From Paracoccus sp. (in: a-proteobacteria) (GTDB taxonomy: Bacteria; Pseudomonadota; Alphaproteobacteria; Rhodobacterales; Rhodobacteraceae): 62,483 bases of DNA. The notes under the pieces are model-generated. The model was not told the DNA's origin, made no database searches, and worked only from the letters and a program-made list of their open reading frames with translations. Below are positions 8,647-17,549 of the stretch, piece after piece. The DNA lies in NCBI RefSeq assembly GCF_030538695.1, contig NZ_JAUNTN010000024.1:1-62483 (forward strand). Direction: 5' to 3'. The first letter of the stretch is position 1. Each line of letters begins with the position of its first letter. The position numbers and the translations under genes are program-made.

Positions 8647-10425
8647 TCACATACGCCTGTCCGGGGCAGCGCCATCCGGCACCCCCGGTCCAAGCGGCAA
8701 TTCAACCACGAAAACGGCGCCCGAAGGTTCAAGGTTCCGTGCCGTCAGCCGTCCGCCAAGATCAGAAACGATCCCGGATGAGATCGCCAGCCCCAATCCC
8801 GTGCCTTCGCCCGGCTTCTTCGTGGTCCAGAATGGTTCAAAGAGTTTTTCCAGATCTGCAACCCCCGGCCCGTTGTCACGCACCGTCACATAGGCATGTG
8901 AGCCACTTTCCACCGTCAGTTCAATCTGCGGATCTGGCCGGTTTTTCAGCGCATCAAAGGCATTGCGCAGCAGGTTCACAATCACCTGTTCCAGCCGGAT
9001 GCGGTCAGCCATGACCATCACCGGCTGTCGCGGAATACGGCGCAGCACCCGCACCGGGCTGCCGCGCAACTGTGGTTCCATCATGGTCAATGCATTGGAC
9101 ACCGATTCGCGCAGGTCCACGACCTCGACCGCCTCGCCGCCCTTGCGGGCATAGGATTTGAGCTGGCGGGTGATCGCGCCCATGCGCTCGATCAGGTCGT
9201 CGATGCGCTGAAAGCTGGACAGAGCCTCCTGACCGCGCCCACGCTGCAACAGCAGCCGCGCCCCGGCCAGATAGGTTTTCATCGCCGCAAGCGGCTGGTT
9301 CAGTTCGTGGCTGACGCCCGCCGACATCTCACCCAAAGCGGCCAGCTTGCTGGATTGCTGCACGGTTTGTTCGGCCACGCGCAGTTCTTTCTGCATCCGC
9401 TCGCGTTCCGCGATTTCCTGCGTCAGACGCGCGTTCAGCGCCCGCAGATCGGCCGATTCGCGCATATAGACCCGGCTTTGCCGCCGCGCCCGCCGTGACA
9501 TCAGCCAGAACCCCGCCGCCAGCGCCACGGCAAAGCCCATCACCTCCAGCGCCAGCACGGCATTCACCCGTTCCCGGATGGAATCATAGGTGGCAAAAAC
9601 CGTCATCCGCCAGCCCCGGAAGGGAATCCGGGTTTCAGTCCGCATCACCGCCTTGCCGCGCAGATAGGCGTCTGCCTCTGGGTTCGCCCAATCCGCCGTG
9701 ACCTGAAACGCCCGCTGGATGGCCGAAGGCGCGGATCGCACCGCCAGCGCCTCATCCATCGTCAGGCCGCGCCAGCGTGCTTCAGTCGCCAGAATGATCC
9801 GGCCCTCGCTGTCCGTCACCGCGACCGCATCGGAAATCCCCGACCATGAGCGTTCCAGCCGGGTCAGATCGCTGCCCACCACGATCACGCCCAGCGTGCG
9901 GCCTTCGGACAATATCACCCGCGAATAGGCGAAATCGAACCCCCCCGCAGGCCCCGCCGACACCGTGAACACCGTGTCCCGCGCCCGCAGCGCATCGACA
10001 TAAAACGGATCGCTGGAGTAGCTTTTGCCGATCAGTTGCCGGTCTGTCGCCCCGACCGTCCGCCCCGAGGCATCCAGCAGCCGTATCCATGCCGCGCCGA
10101 TTTCCTGCTGCGACTGGATCAGCCGCGCTGAGGTGGTCGAGAAATCCCCGCTTTGCAGCGCCCCGATCAGCGCCGGGTCACGCGCCAGAAGCTGCGGCAC
10201 GACCGAGGTGCGCTGCAATTCCGAAATCAGGTTGCCGGTGTAAAGGGCTGACCGCAACTCCGACCGGACCCGCGTTGTTTCGGAAAACCGCTCGCTCAGC
10301 CAGCTATTCGTCAGCCAGATAATCCCCAGCCCCAGTGTCATCAGCACCAGCAGCACCAGCGAGGTCATCGACAACCACGGGCGCCCGCGCCTTGTCGGCG
10401 CGCCGGTCTGGATCACATCCGTCAT
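8647..10425 (-). CDS. DctB-like membrane sensor histidine kinase
   Basis: A 592-residue kinase: N-terminal membrane segment (about 20-40), a periplasmic Cache/PAS-like sensor of about 250 residues, a second membrane segment (about 285-310), a short coiled coil and then HisKA. The phosphoacceptor lies in VSHELNQPLAAMKTYLAG. The ATPase domain has N (VNLLRNAFDAL), G1 (VRDNGPGV) and G2 (GTGLGLAIS) boxes. This architecture matches DctB, a C4-dicarboxylate sensor, and the partner regulator is next door. No TRAP or DctA transporter gene is adjacent, so the ligand is uncertain. Confidence 0.88.
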   Translation of the reverse strand: MTDVIQTGAPTRRGRPWLSMTSLVLLVLMTLGLGIIWLTNSWLSERFSETTRVRSELRSALYTGNLISELQRTSVVPQLLARDPALIGALQSGDFSTTSARLIQSQQEIGAAWIRLLDASGRTVGATDRQLIGKSYSSDPFYVDALRARDTVFTVSAGPAGGFDFAYSRVILSEGRTLGVIVVGSDLTRLERSWSGISDAVAVTDSEGRIILATEARWRGLTMDEALAVRSAPSAIQRAFQVTADWANPEADAYLRGKAVMRTETRIPFRGWRMTVFATYDSIRERVNAVLALEVMGFAVALAAGFWLMSRRARRQSRVYMRESADLRALNARLTQEIAERERMQKELRVAEQTVQQSSKLAALGEMSAGVSHELNQPLAAMKTYLAGARLLLQRGRGQEALSSFQRIDDLIERMGAITRQLKSYARKGGEAVEVVDLRESVSNALTMMEPQLRGSPVRVLRRIPRQPVMVMADRIRLEQVIVNLLRNAFDALKNRPDPQIELTVESGSHAYVTVRDNGPGVADLEKLFEPFWTTKKPGEGTGLGLAISSGIVSDLGGRLTARNLEPSGAVFVVELPLGPGVPDGAAPDRRM

Positions 10426-10492
10426 GCCAAAAGCCTGCGTATCATGGGCGCAAATCTAGGCGCGCCCCGGCAGTATCTCAAGCGCGAACCGC

Positions 10493-11161
10493 TCAGGCCG
10501 CCACCACCGAGGCCACCAGCCCCGCGAACAGCGCCTGCCCGTCGGTGCCGCCATGCGCCGCATCGACCGCCCGTTCCGGGTGCGGCATCAGCCCCAGCAC
10601 CCGGCGGTTTTCCGACAAGACCCCGGCAATATCCGCAACCGAGCCATTGATCCCCGGCGCATAGGTAAAGGCCACCCGGTCCTGATCGCGCAGCGCGGCC
10701 AGCCCTTCGGCGTCGATCTGATAATTCCCATCGTGATGCGCCACCGGCACCCGCAGCACCGCGCCCGCAGCATAACCGCTGGTAAAATCGCTGGCGCTGG
10801 TTTCCACCCGCAGCCCGACCTCGCGGCAGACAAAGGTCAGCCCGGCATTGCGCATCAAAGCGCCGGGCAGCAGCTTCAGCTCGGTCAGCACCTGAAATCC
10901 GTTACAGACCCCCAGCACATAGCCGCCACGTTCCGCATGAGCGCGCAGCGCCGCCGCAATGGGCGACTGCGCCGCAATCGCGCCGCAGCGCAGATAGTCG
11001 CCAAAGGAAAACCCGCCCGGCACCGCAACCAGATCGACACCTTGCGGCAGCGCATCATCCTTGTGCCAGACCTTTTCGACCTGCGCCCCCGCGCGGGTCA
11101 GCGCAACCACCATGTCGCGGTCGCAATTCGATCCGGGAAAGGTAATGACGGCGGCTTTCAT
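10493..11161 (-). CDS. purQ: Phosphoribosylformylglycinamidine synthase subunit PurQ
   Basis: Class I glutamine amidotransferase subunit of FGAM synthase, which supplies ammonia to PurL in purine synthesis. The 222-residue product shows the nucleophile elbow GVCNGFQVL (Cys about 86), the N-terminal [11 protein letters not shown] and the catalytic His-Glu pair in MPHPERAVD near the C-terminus. A GGAG ribosome site precedes the ATG. The small subunit gene purS, often immediately upstream, is not seen; the neighbour there is an EamA transporter. Confidence 0.95.
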   Translation of the reverse strand: MKAAVITFPGSNCDRDMVVALTRAGAQVEKVWHKDDALPQGVDLVAVPGGFSFGDYLRCGAIAAQSPIAAALRAHAERGGYVLGVCNGFQVLTELKLLPGALMRNAGLTFVCREVGLRVETSASDFTSGYAAGAVLRVPVAHHDGNYQIDAEGLAALRDQDRVAFTYAPGINGSVADIAGVLSENRRVLGLMPHPERAVDAAHGGTDGQALFAGLVASVVAA

Positions 11162-11222
11162 TGCAAAACTCCTGCACCTGTTCCCTTGCCGTTACACCAA
11201 AGCCCGCCGCCGGAAAAGCCCC

Positions 11223-11645
11223 TCAGCGCCAGCCGACCAGAAGCGCACCAAAGGCAATCAGCGCCACGCCCGCCCAGTTGATCCCCGACAGCTTTTCCCC
11301 CAGCAACAGGGTGCCAAGCACCGCCACAAACACCACACTCAGCTTGTCCAAAGGCGCCACCCGCGCCGCATCGCCCAGTTTCAGCGCCCGGAAATAACAT
11401 AACCAGCTTGCCCCGGTCGCCAGTCCCGACAGGCCCAGAAACACCATCGCACGGGGCGGTATTCCGTCCACCCGCTGCCAGCCATGCGTAACCGTCAGCA
11501 CCAGCGCCAGCACCGGCAGGATCACCAGCACCCGCAGGAAGGTCGCCATATCCGAACCAATATCCGACACCCCCAGCTTGGCGAAAATCGCCGTCGCTGC
11601 CGCAAACACAGCCGAGGCCAAGGCCCAGAAAATCCATTCCATCAT
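11223..11645 (-). CDS. Single-domain EamA-family membrane transporter
   Basis: A 140-residue hydrophobic protein with about five membrane helices, one EamA repeat of the drug/metabolite transporter superfamily. The family signature is visible as PLDKLSVVFVAVLGTLLLGEKLSG followed by a final helix in shortened form (WAGVALIAFGALLVG). Single-repeat members are thought to dimerise. The substrate is unknown. It reads in the same direction as purQ with 61 b between them and lies downstream of the icd terminator, so it may share a transcript with purQ. Confidence 0.85.
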   Translation of the reverse strand: MMEWIFWALASAVFAAATAIFAKLGVSDIGSDMATFLRVLVILPVLALVLTVTHGWQRVDGIPPRAMVFLGLSGLATGASWLCYFRALKLGDAARVAPLDKLSVVFVAVLGTLLLGEKLSGINWAGVALIAFGALLVGWR

Positions 11646-11672
11646 ACGCCCCGATCAGCGGCCCATTCAGCG

Positions 11673-11701
11673 AAAAGGCCGGGCTGATGCCCGGCCTTTC
11701 T
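11673..11701 (-). terminator. Intrinsic terminator after icd
   Basis: A near-perfect stem AAAGGCCGGGC / GCCCGGCCTTT with loop TGAT lies 6 b beyond the icd stop. The flanking A- and T-runs make it work on either strand. Confidence 0.85.
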
Positions 11702-11706
11702 GAAAC

Positions 11707-12918
11707 TCAGCGCAGCGCCTTGTTCAGATATTCGTCCACTTTTTCCAGATAGCCCATGGTGGTCAGCCATTTCTGATCCGGCCCGACCAGCAGCGCGAGG
11801 TCTTTGGTCATGTAGCCATCCTCGACCGCCTGCACGGTCACACGCTCCAGCGTTTGGGCAAAGTTCAGCAGCGCCGCATTGTCGTCCAGCTTGGCGCGAT
11901 GCTTCAGACCGCCGGTCCAGGCAAAGATCGACGCGATCGAGTTGGTCGAGGTCTGGTTGCCCTTCTGGTGTTCACGATAGTGGCGGGTAACGGTGCCGTG
12001 GGCCGCCTCGGCCTCGACCGTTTTCCCGTCCGGCGTCATCAGAACCGAGGTCATCAGCCCCAGTGAGCCAAAGCCCTGCGCGACGGTATCGGACTGCACA
12101 TCGCCGTCATAGTTCTTGCAGGCCCAGACATAGCCGCCCGACCATTTCAGGTTCGACGCCACCATGTCGTCGATCAGGCGGTGTTCGTAATGGATGCCGG
12201 CTTTCTTGAACTTGTCCTCGAACTCGGCCTCGTAAACCTCTTGGAACAGATCCTTGAAGCGGCCGTCATAGGCTTTCAGGATGGTGTTCTTGGTGGACAG
12301 ATAGACCGGATAGCCGCGCGACAGGCCATAGTTCATCGAGGCGCGGGCAAAATCGCGGATCGAATCGTCAAGGTTATACATCGCCATGGCCACGCCCGAG
12401 GACGGCGCGTCAAAGACTTCGTGTTCGATGGTCTCGCCATCCTCACCCACGAATTTGATCGTCAGCTTGCCCTTGCCGGGGAAGCGGAAATCAGTGGCTT
12501 TATATTGGTCGCCGAACGCGTGACGGCCGACGATCACCGGTTGGGTCCAGTGCGGAACCAGACGCGGGACGTTCTTGCAGATGATCGGTTCGCGGAAGAT
12601 CACGCCGCCCAGGATGTTGCGGATGGTGCCGTTGGGCGACTTCCACATCTTTTTCAGGCCGAACTCTTCCACGCGGGCTTCGTCCGGGGTGATGGTCGCG
12701 CATTTTACGCCGACGCCGTATTGCTTGATCGCGTTGGCCGCATCAATGGTGATCTGGTCATTGGTGCGGTCGCGCTCCTCGATGCCCAGATCGTAATATT
12801 TCAGGTCCACGTCCAGATAGGGCAGGATCAGCTTTTGCTTGATGAAGTCCCAGATGATCCGGGTCATTTCATCGCCATCAAGCTCGACGACGGGGTTAGC
12901 TACCTTGATCTTCGACAT
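11707..12918 (-). CDS. icd: NADP-dependent isocitrate dehydrogenase
   Basis: Oxidative decarboxylation of isocitrate to 2-oxoglutarate in the TCA cycle. The 403-residue product is of the eukaryote-like homodimeric NADP-IDH type common in alphaproteobacteria. Visible motifs are [17 protein letters not shown] at the N-terminus, the substrate loop KSPNGTIRN, the metal-binding region [24 protein letters not shown], and [13 protein letters not shown]. The start MSKIKVANP is chosen; the 17 upstream in-frame codons lack family similarity. It is transcribed alone and followed by a strong terminator. Confidence 0.96.
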   Translation of the reverse strand: MSKIKVANPVVELDGDEMTRIIWDFIKQKLILPYLDVDLKYYDLGIEERDRTNDQITIDAANAIKQYGVGVKCATITPDEARVEEFGLKKMWKSPNGTIRNILGGVIFREPIICKNVPRLVPHWTQPVIVGRHAFGDQYKATDFRFPGKGKLTIKFVGEDGETIEHEVFDAPSSGVAMAMYNLDDSIRDFARASMNYGLSRGYPVYLSTKNTILKAYDGRFKDLFQEVYEAEFEDKFKKAGIHYEHRLIDDMVASNLKWSGGYVWACKNYDGDVQSDTVAQGFGSLGLMTSVLMTPDGKTVEAEAAHGTVTRHYREHQKGNQTSTNSIASIFAWTGGLKHRAKLDDNAALLNFAQTLERVTVQAVEDGYMTKDLALLVGPDQKWLTTMGYLEKVDEYLNKALR

Positions 12919-12984
12919 CGGTGGTCCCTTTGGTTGGATTCGGCCTGTCGGGGGTATAGCGGAACGCAAACCGGAAGGAAAGTG

Positions 12985-13004
12985 CGGTATGCAACGGTAT
13001 GCAG
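12985..13004. repeat. Tandem decamer upstream of icd
   Basis: Two head-to-tail copies of CGGTATGCAR (12985-12994, 12995-13004), with a further TATGCA at 13031-13036. The spacing equals about one helical turn. They overlap the start of the decayed gene and lie about 70 b upstream of icd, so they could be an operator or chance. Confidence 0.35.
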
Positions 13005-13534
13005 TTAATTCGGCGAACCATGCCTCAACCTATGCAGAGCGTCGCACCGAGGCACGCGCGGCCTTGGCCAGCATCCGTGAGGATCGCGCCGCCCTGAACT
13101 TCGCCTTCTGGACCGGCAGGCGGTATCTGCGGCTGATGGACAAGATCACGCTTGATCCAACATGGCTTTATGAACCTAAAAGCGGCTTGCCCGATTGCTA
13201 TTCCCCTGCCGTTCTTCCCATTCCTCCCGTGCTGGCGGCGCGCTGCATCTGATGGGGTTGGTGTTGGCAGCGTCAGGATTACGCCGATTTCGACGATCTC
13301 CACACGCCCGGCCTCGTGACACCTATGTTCAATCATCACAACGACATTTGGCGGCGCGGGATACATCTCGGCTGCGCATTGAAACGGGCGCTCCCGGATC
13401 GGGACACCGCGTTCATGTATCTGGAAAGCGGTCATACCGCCGAAAGCACCGGGTTCGATGGGGACGGCTACACGGTCACAATCAACGACAAAGCGATGCA
13501 GCGGGCCGCCGCTTGGCGCAGCGGATCAGTTTAG
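12989..13534 (+). pseudogene. Decayed gene of unknown function (in-frame TGA)
   Basis: One reading frame carries protein-like sequence from an ATG at 12989 (ribosome site GGAAGGAAA) to TAG at 13534, but it is broken by a TGA at 13250-13252. The first part (87 residues) reads like an alpha-helical protein (RRTEARAALASIREDRAAL). The second part, about 94 residues, is also natural-looking (YADFDDLHTPGLVTPMFN...AFMYLESGHTAESTGFDGDG). The stretch just before the stop is less convincing, so a small frameshift is also possible. I do not recognise the family. It could instead be two short genes. Confidence 0.4.
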
Positions 13535-13546
13535 GCAGGCGAAGCC

Positions 13547-14671
13547 TCAACGCCCCTCGAAATACCCATGCGCCCGCGCGGCAAGCCAGTCCCACACCCC
13601 CGGCGCACCGCTGGCGATCCTGACTCCCGCCCGGTCCACAAGCTGCGCCCATGTCACGCCGTATTCCGCCCATGTGCCGCCCTCGGCGCAGATGTTCAGC
13701 CAGACGGGCTGCGCCCGGTCCAGCGATTTGGCAAAACGCGCGTCGGGTGTCTGGTTCGCCTCGAACTCATCCCAAAGCGTGCGAAATGCGGCACCCGTCG
13801 CCGGCGGCAACAGCCCGAAAATCCGGTCGGCGGCGGCGGCCTCGGCGGCAAGCTGGTCATCGGAATGATGCGCCGCGCCGTTTTGGGCATGGATCGGCAC
13901 ATCGCCGGTGTCGATCTCGACCAGATCATGCAGCAACAGCATACGGATCACCCGGCCAATATCGACCCCAGGCCCCGCCTGCCCGGCCAGAACCAAGGCG
14001 TAAAGCGCCAGATGCCAGCTATGCTCGGCGCTGTTCTCGCGCCGCCCGGAATGAATCACGCTGGCCCGCATCACAGTTTTCAGCCGGTCCGCCTCGGCCA
14101 GAAAGGCCAGCCGCGCGGCCAGATCACCCGCCCGCGTCCCGCTATTCAGCCGCGCTTCGGCAGCGGCAATCACCTCGGGCCATTCCTCACGGAACCGCGC
14201 GATGCGCCCGGCACGCATCATTTGCCGCGCGATTTCCAGATGGTCAGGCAGGGGGGCCGGGGCATCGACGACCTGAAACAGCGGCTGCACATGGTCCATC
14301 CGCTTGGCCATGGCGGCATCTTCGCTCAGCCCGGCCTCGAACTCGCGCCACAGCGCGGCCAGCGCATCACCACCGGGCAACATCCCGAACAGCCGGTCCG
14401 CCGCTGCATTTTCCGCAGCCTGCAAGGCTGCTGCATCATGGTCCAGATAGATCGGCTGATCGCCCGCGTCGATCTCGACCAGATCATGCAGCAACAGCAT
14501 CGCAATCGCCCGGTCCGAGGCCCCGAACACCATCGCATACAGCGCCACATGCCAGCAATGTTCCGCCGTATTCTCGCGCCGCGACAGGTCCATCAGCACA
14601 TTGGCGCGCTCAACGGATTTCAGCCGGTCGGCTTCAGCCAGAAACGCAAACTGCGCCGCAAGCTCTCCCAA
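13547..14671 (-). CDS. Tandem HD-domain hydrolase, 374 aa
   Basis: Two consecutive HD-domain copies of the YfbR/HDDC2-like nucleotidase type, which are normally single-domain proteins of about 190 residues. Copy 1 (about 1-165) has RRENTAEHCWH and MLLLHDLVEIDAGD; copy 2 (about 185-374) has RRENSAEHSWH and MLLLHDLVEIDTGD. A downstream Asp is present in each (KRMDHVQP, KSLDRAQP), so both metal sites look intact. Expected activity is nucleoside 5'-monophosphate phosphohydrolysis, inferred from the family. The start is a TTG preceded by AAAGGG; no ATG is available upstream before a stop. The intergenic repeat ends 9 b upstream of this start. Confidence 0.85.
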   Translation of the reverse strand: MGELAAQFAFLAEADRLKSVERANVLMDLSRRENTAEHCWHVALYAMVFGASDRAIAMLLLHDLVEIDAGDQPIYLDHDAAALQAAENAAADRLFGMLPGGDALAALWREFEAGLSEDAAMAKRMDHVQPLFQVVDAPAPLPDHLEIARQMMRAGRIARFREEWPEVIAAAEARLNSGTRAGDLAARLAFLAEADRLKTVMRASVIHSGRRENSAEHSWHLALYALVLAGQAGPGVDIGRVIRMLLLHDLVEIDTGDVPIHAQNGAAHHSDDQLAAEAAAADRIFGLLPPATGAAFRTLWDEFEANQTPDARFAKSLDRAQPVWLNICAEGGTWAEYGVTWAQLVDRAGVRIASGAPGVWDWLAARAHGYFEGR

Positions 14672-14680
14672 GCCAAAGCC

Positions 14681-14748
14681 CTTTCTTCTTCACCTAAATA
14701 TCCCGGGGGAATCGCCGCAGGCGATGGGGGCAGCGCCCCCAGCCCTTA
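14681..14748 (-). repeat. Intergenic repeat copy 1 (hairpin plus purine-rich tail)
   Basis: Read leftwards it begins with the TAA stop of the alpha/beta hydrolase and runs TAAGGGCTGGGGGCGCTGCC, continuing through a second small GC-rich stem-loop. It ends CCCGGGATATTTAGGTGAAG then AAGAAAG, 9 b before the TTG of the HD gene. The start and end match copy 2 at 17550-17601 closely. The hairpin GGGGGCGCTGCCCCC could act as a terminator and the purine tail as a ribosome site. Confidence 0.75.
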
Positions 14749-15405
14749 CCGGGTCGTTTCCGTCAACCGCCGCCGCACATAAGCCTGCACATTGTCGATC
14801 ATTGGCTTCATATACAGTTCATCATCACGGAAGAAATGATCCGCGCCCTCGATCACCTCATGGGTGACGGTGATGCCCTTCTGCTCGGCCAGCTTGGCGA
14901 CCAGCGCATCGGTGTCCTTGGGCGGAGCCACCCGGTCGGCCGAACCGTTGATAATCAGCCCCGAGGCCGGGCATGGCGCCAGAAAGCTGAAATCATACAT
15001 ATTCGCTGGCGGAGCCACGCTGACAAAGCCGGTGATCTCGGGACGCCGCATCAGCAGTTGCATCCCGATCCATGCGCCAAAACTGAACCCGGCGACCCAG
15101 CAATGCTTGCTATTGGGGTTCATTGCCTGCAAATAATCCAGCGCCGCGGCGGCGTCGGACAGCTCACCGATACCCTGATCGAACTCCCCCTGCGAGCGGC
15201 CTACGCCCCGAAAGTTGAACCGCATCACGGTAAAGCCCATGCGGTGAAAGGCGTAATGCAGGTTGTAAACCACGCGGTTGTTCATGGTGCCGCCGAATTG
15301 CGGATGCGGATGCATCACCAGCGCCAGCGGCGCATCGGGGATCGGCTGCGGGTGGTAACGGCCTTCCAGACGCCCCTCGGGGCCGGGGAAGATCAGTTCG
15401 GGCAT
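14746..15405 (-). CDS. Alpha/beta hydrolase
   Basis: A 219-residue cytoplasmic serine hydrolase of the small dienelactone-hydrolase-like type. The nucleophile elbow is AGFSFGAWIG (Ser about 110). HPHPQFGG (about 31-38) and NFRGVGRSQGEFDQG follow the family pattern, with Asp (GSADRVAPP) and His (GADHFF) completing a plausible triad. The start MPELIFPGPEG at 15405 follows GGAAGGA; an upstream extension is unlikely. It is divergent from iscR, the arrangement I associate with Rhodobacteraceae suf loci. The substrate is unknown. Confidence 0.85.
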   Translation of the reverse strand: MPELIFPGPEGRLEGRYHPQPIPDAPLALVMHPHPQFGGTMNNRVVYNLHYAFHRMGFTVMRFNFRGVGRSQGEFDQGIGELSDAAAALDYLQAMNPNSKHCWVAGFSFGAWIGMQLLMRRPEITGFVSVAPPANMYDFSFLAPCPASGLIINGSADRVAPPKDTDALVAKLAEQKGITVTHEVIEGADHFFRDDELYMKPMIDNVQAYVRRRLTETTR

Positions 15406-15564
15406 GGTGTTCCTTCCGCTTTGGGCTTTCTTGACGCAAAGGCGCCTGCGCCGTAGATCGGTGCCAACCGGGTCACGCATGGGTTGGCGCGACGGAATCC
15501 GGGCAACTTTGCCGATTACACCGGCAAGGGCGCAAGCGTCAACCGGCCAGAGAGAGGGGATAAG

Positions 15565-16026
15565 ATGAAACTGTCAACCAAAGGCCGCTATGCCATGGTC
15601 GCGCTGGTCGATCTGGCACTGGCAAAAACCGACGCGCTGACCTCGCTGGCGGAAATCTCGCGCCGTCAGGACGTGTCCTTGCCCTATCTGGAACAGCTTT
15701 TCGTGCGCCTGCGCCGCGCCGGGCTGGTCGAATCGGTGCGCGGCCCCGGCGGCGGCTACCGCCTGTCGCGCCTGCCGGAACAGATCCGCGTTGCCGAAGT
15801 TCTTGCCGCCGTCGATGAAACCGTCAGCGCCCTGCATGTCGGCGCGGGGGCCTCGGGCGGCGTTTCCGGGTCTCTGGCACAATCGCTGACCAACCGGCTG
15901 TGGCAAAGTTTCTCGGCACAAGTCTATGTCTTCCTACACAACACCACCCTTGCGGATGTCGTCAAGAATCAACTTTTGCCCTGCCCGGCAGTCCCCAACC
16001 TGATGCAGATTGTGGACGAGGATTAA
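15565..16026 (+). CDS. iscR: Rrf2-family regulator, IscR-like, single cysteine
   Basis: A 153-residue Rrf2 regulator with the IscR-type winged helix ([19 protein letters not shown]; recognition helix [18 protein letters not shown]; wing [10 protein letters not shown]). The three cysteines that bind the cluster in enterobacterial IscR are missing; the only Cys is in LLPCPAVP (about 140). A one-Cys IscR that still binds an Fe-S cluster has been described in Rhodobacter sphaeroides, so it is probably an iron-sulfur sensor. The start follows AGAGAGGGGATAAG. The suf/isc genes that usually follow are absent; rnhA converges instead, with overlapping stops. Confidence 0.88.
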   Translation: MKLSTKGRYAMVALVDLALAKTDALTSLAEISRRQDVSLPYLEQLFVRLRRAGLVESVRGPGGGYRLSRLPEQIRVAEVLAAVDETVSALHVGAGASGGVSGSLAQSLTNRLWQSFSAQVYVFLHNTTLADVVKNQLLPCPAVPNLMQIVDED

Positions 16027-16490
16027 GCCTTTTCCCGCTTTGGCTTGAACGGGGCCATCCCGGCACGAGCCAGCTCATCGGCACGTTCGTTCTCGGGGTG
16101 GCCGGCATGACCCTTGATCCATGCCCAGGTCACCTGATGCCGGCCCTGCGCCGCATCAAGGCGTTGCCACAGGTCCACATTCTTGACCGGCTTGCGATCA
16201 GCCGTCCGCCAGCCGTTGCGCTTCCAGCCATGAATCCAGCCGGTGACGCCATTCTTCACATAGGCGCTGTCGGTGGTGATAGTGATGGCACTTGGCCGAA
16301 CCAAAACCTCAAGCGCGGAAATCGCTGCCATCAGCTCCATCCGGTTGTTGGTGGTGTCAGCCTCACCGCCCTGCAATTCGCGTTCCTTGACGGTGGTTTC
16401 GCCATCCATCGCCCGCATCAGAACGCCCCAACCGCCGGGGCCGGGGTTGCCGCTGCACGCGCCATCAGTCCATGCGAAAAGCTCTGTCAT
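16023..16490 (-). CDS. rnhA: Ribonuclease HI
   Basis: Degrades the RNA strand of RNA-DNA hybrids. The 155-residue product has the four acidic catalytic residues in their usual settings: [12 protein letters not shown] (Asp about 8), [12 protein letters not shown] (Glu about 48), [10 protein letters not shown] (Asp about 70) and the C-terminal NERADELA (Asp about 134). The ATG at 16490 has AGGA 7 b upstream and is preferred over the ATG two codons earlier. It converges on iscR; the two TAA stops share the palindrome TTAA at 16023-16026. Confidence 0.96.
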   Translation of the reverse strand: MTELFAWTDGACSGNPGPGGWGVLMRAMDGETTVKERELQGGEADTTNNRMELMAAISALEVLVRPSAITITTDSAYVKNGVTGWIHGWKRNGWRTADRKPVKNVDLWQRLDAAQGRHQVTWAWIKGHAGHPENERADELARAGMAPFKPKREKA

Positions 16491-16499
16491 CCTCATTCC

Positions 16500-16937
16500 T
16501 CAGAACATCGGCTGGCCGTAAAGCCCCACCGCAAGGCAAAATGCCGCACCAAGGCTGACCCAGACCCGGAACCCCGGCCACCAGCCCGGCGCGATCCCCG
16601 CGCGGGCCGCGATCCAGTCCAGCAGCGGCAGCAGCACAAATCCCCAAAGCAGCGCCGACAGCACCACATCGGTGCGATCAATCGCCGTCACCAGCACCCA
16701 AACCGCCGGAATCAGCGCCAGACCATGCGCCCAGACGACCCCCGCCCGCGCCGCAAAACCCCACAGCGCCCCCGCCGACAGCGACAACAGCACCTGCCCA
16801 TAGACCACCATCAGCACCAGGCCCCGCTCGGCCAAAGCACCGGGCAGGATCGGCGCGAATGTCAGCACCTCAACTGCGGCCAGCCCAAAGGGCAACAGCA
16901 ATAGCGCCCATAACGTGACCTGCGCGGCAGCACTCAT
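16500..16937 (-). CDS. DUF3429-like membrane protein
   Basis: A 145-residue integral membrane protein with about five helices, resembling the DUF3429/TMEM69 family (FAPILPGALAERGLVLMV... LSLSAGALWGF). Function is unknown. The start MSAAAQVTLW overlaps the GST stop by four bases (ATGA), so it is translationally coupled to the GST gene. The rnhA start lies 10 b downstream, so GST, this gene and rnhA probably form one leftward operon. Family assignment is from memory of the motif and is moderately sure. Confidence 0.7.
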   Translation of the reverse strand: MSAAAQVTLWALLLLPFGLAAVEVLTFAPILPGALAERGLVLMVVYGQVLLSLSAGALWGFAARAGVVWAHGLALIPAVWVLVTAIDRTDVVLSALLWGFVLLPLLDWIAARAGIAPGWWPGFRVWVSLGAAFCLAVGLYGQPMF

Positions 16938-17539
16938 CCGTCCAGCACCACATAGCCGGGCAGCGCCGCGACCCGTGCCAGCCAGGCGTTTATCGCCGGA
17001 AACCGCGCCATCTCGAACCCGCCCCGGCTGCCCGCCGTGCAGGTGTAGCCATACAGACAAACATCCGCGACCGAGGCCCGCTCCCCCACCAGCCAGTCCT
17101 GACGGCTCAGCCGATCTTCCATCACCGCCAGCAAAGCGTGACCACGCTCCAGCAGATCGGCCATGCGCTCGGGCGTGGCCAAAGCCCGGCGCGAGGGGTA
17201 AAAGGTCAGCGCCCCACGCACCGCAATCACGCCTTCATGCTGGTTCTGTTCCCAAAACATCCATGACAGCACTTCGGCCCGCAGAAAGGCATCCTCGGGC
17301 AGAAACCCCGTCCCTTCGGCCAGCCAGCACAGAATCGCATTGGACTCCGCCAGCATCCGCCCATCATCCAGATGCAGCACCGGCGCCTTGCCAAAGGGCA
17401 GCGCCCCGGCGGCCTTGGCCTGCGCCAGCGCCGGGCTGGAATCCTCGACATCCACCACCTCGGCCCGCTGTCCCAACAGACCCAGCAGCAGCCGCACCTT
17501 GTAAGAATTGCCCGACGACGGCATCGAATAAAGCCTCAT
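16934..17539 (-). CDS. Glutathione S-transferase family protein
   Basis: A 201-residue two-domain GST. The N-terminal thioredoxin-like domain includes LYSMPSSGNSYKVRLLLGL (the serine near residue 8-9 is the likely glutathione-activating residue), the cis-Pro region GKAPVLHLDD and LAESNAILCWLAEG. The C-terminal helical domain (about 85-201) holds SVADVCLYGY. The substrate is unknown. The ATG at 17539 is preferred over a GTG one codon earlier. The upstream intergenic repeat supplies its 5' flank. Confidence 0.88.
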   Translation of the reverse strand: MRLYSMPSSGNSYKVRLLLGLLGQRAEVVDVEDSSPALAQAKAAGALPFGKAPVLHLDDGRMLAESNAILCWLAEGTGFLPEDAFLRAEVLSWMFWEQNQHEGVIAVRGALTFYPSRRALATPERMADLLERGHALLAVMEDRLSRQDWLVGERASVADVCLYGYTCTAGSRGGFEMARFPAINAWLARVAALPGYVVLDG

Positions 17540-17549
17540 CACGCCCCCG

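Noticed and set aside
12985..13036. The TATGCA repeats as an origin or integration host site
   Set aside because: Only two perfect decamers and one partial copy; too little to support more than a weak operator suggestion.
13025..13435. A 136-residue reverse frame over the decayed gene
   Set aside because: Composition is unlike a protein and the plus-strand frame reads more naturally, although neither is certain.
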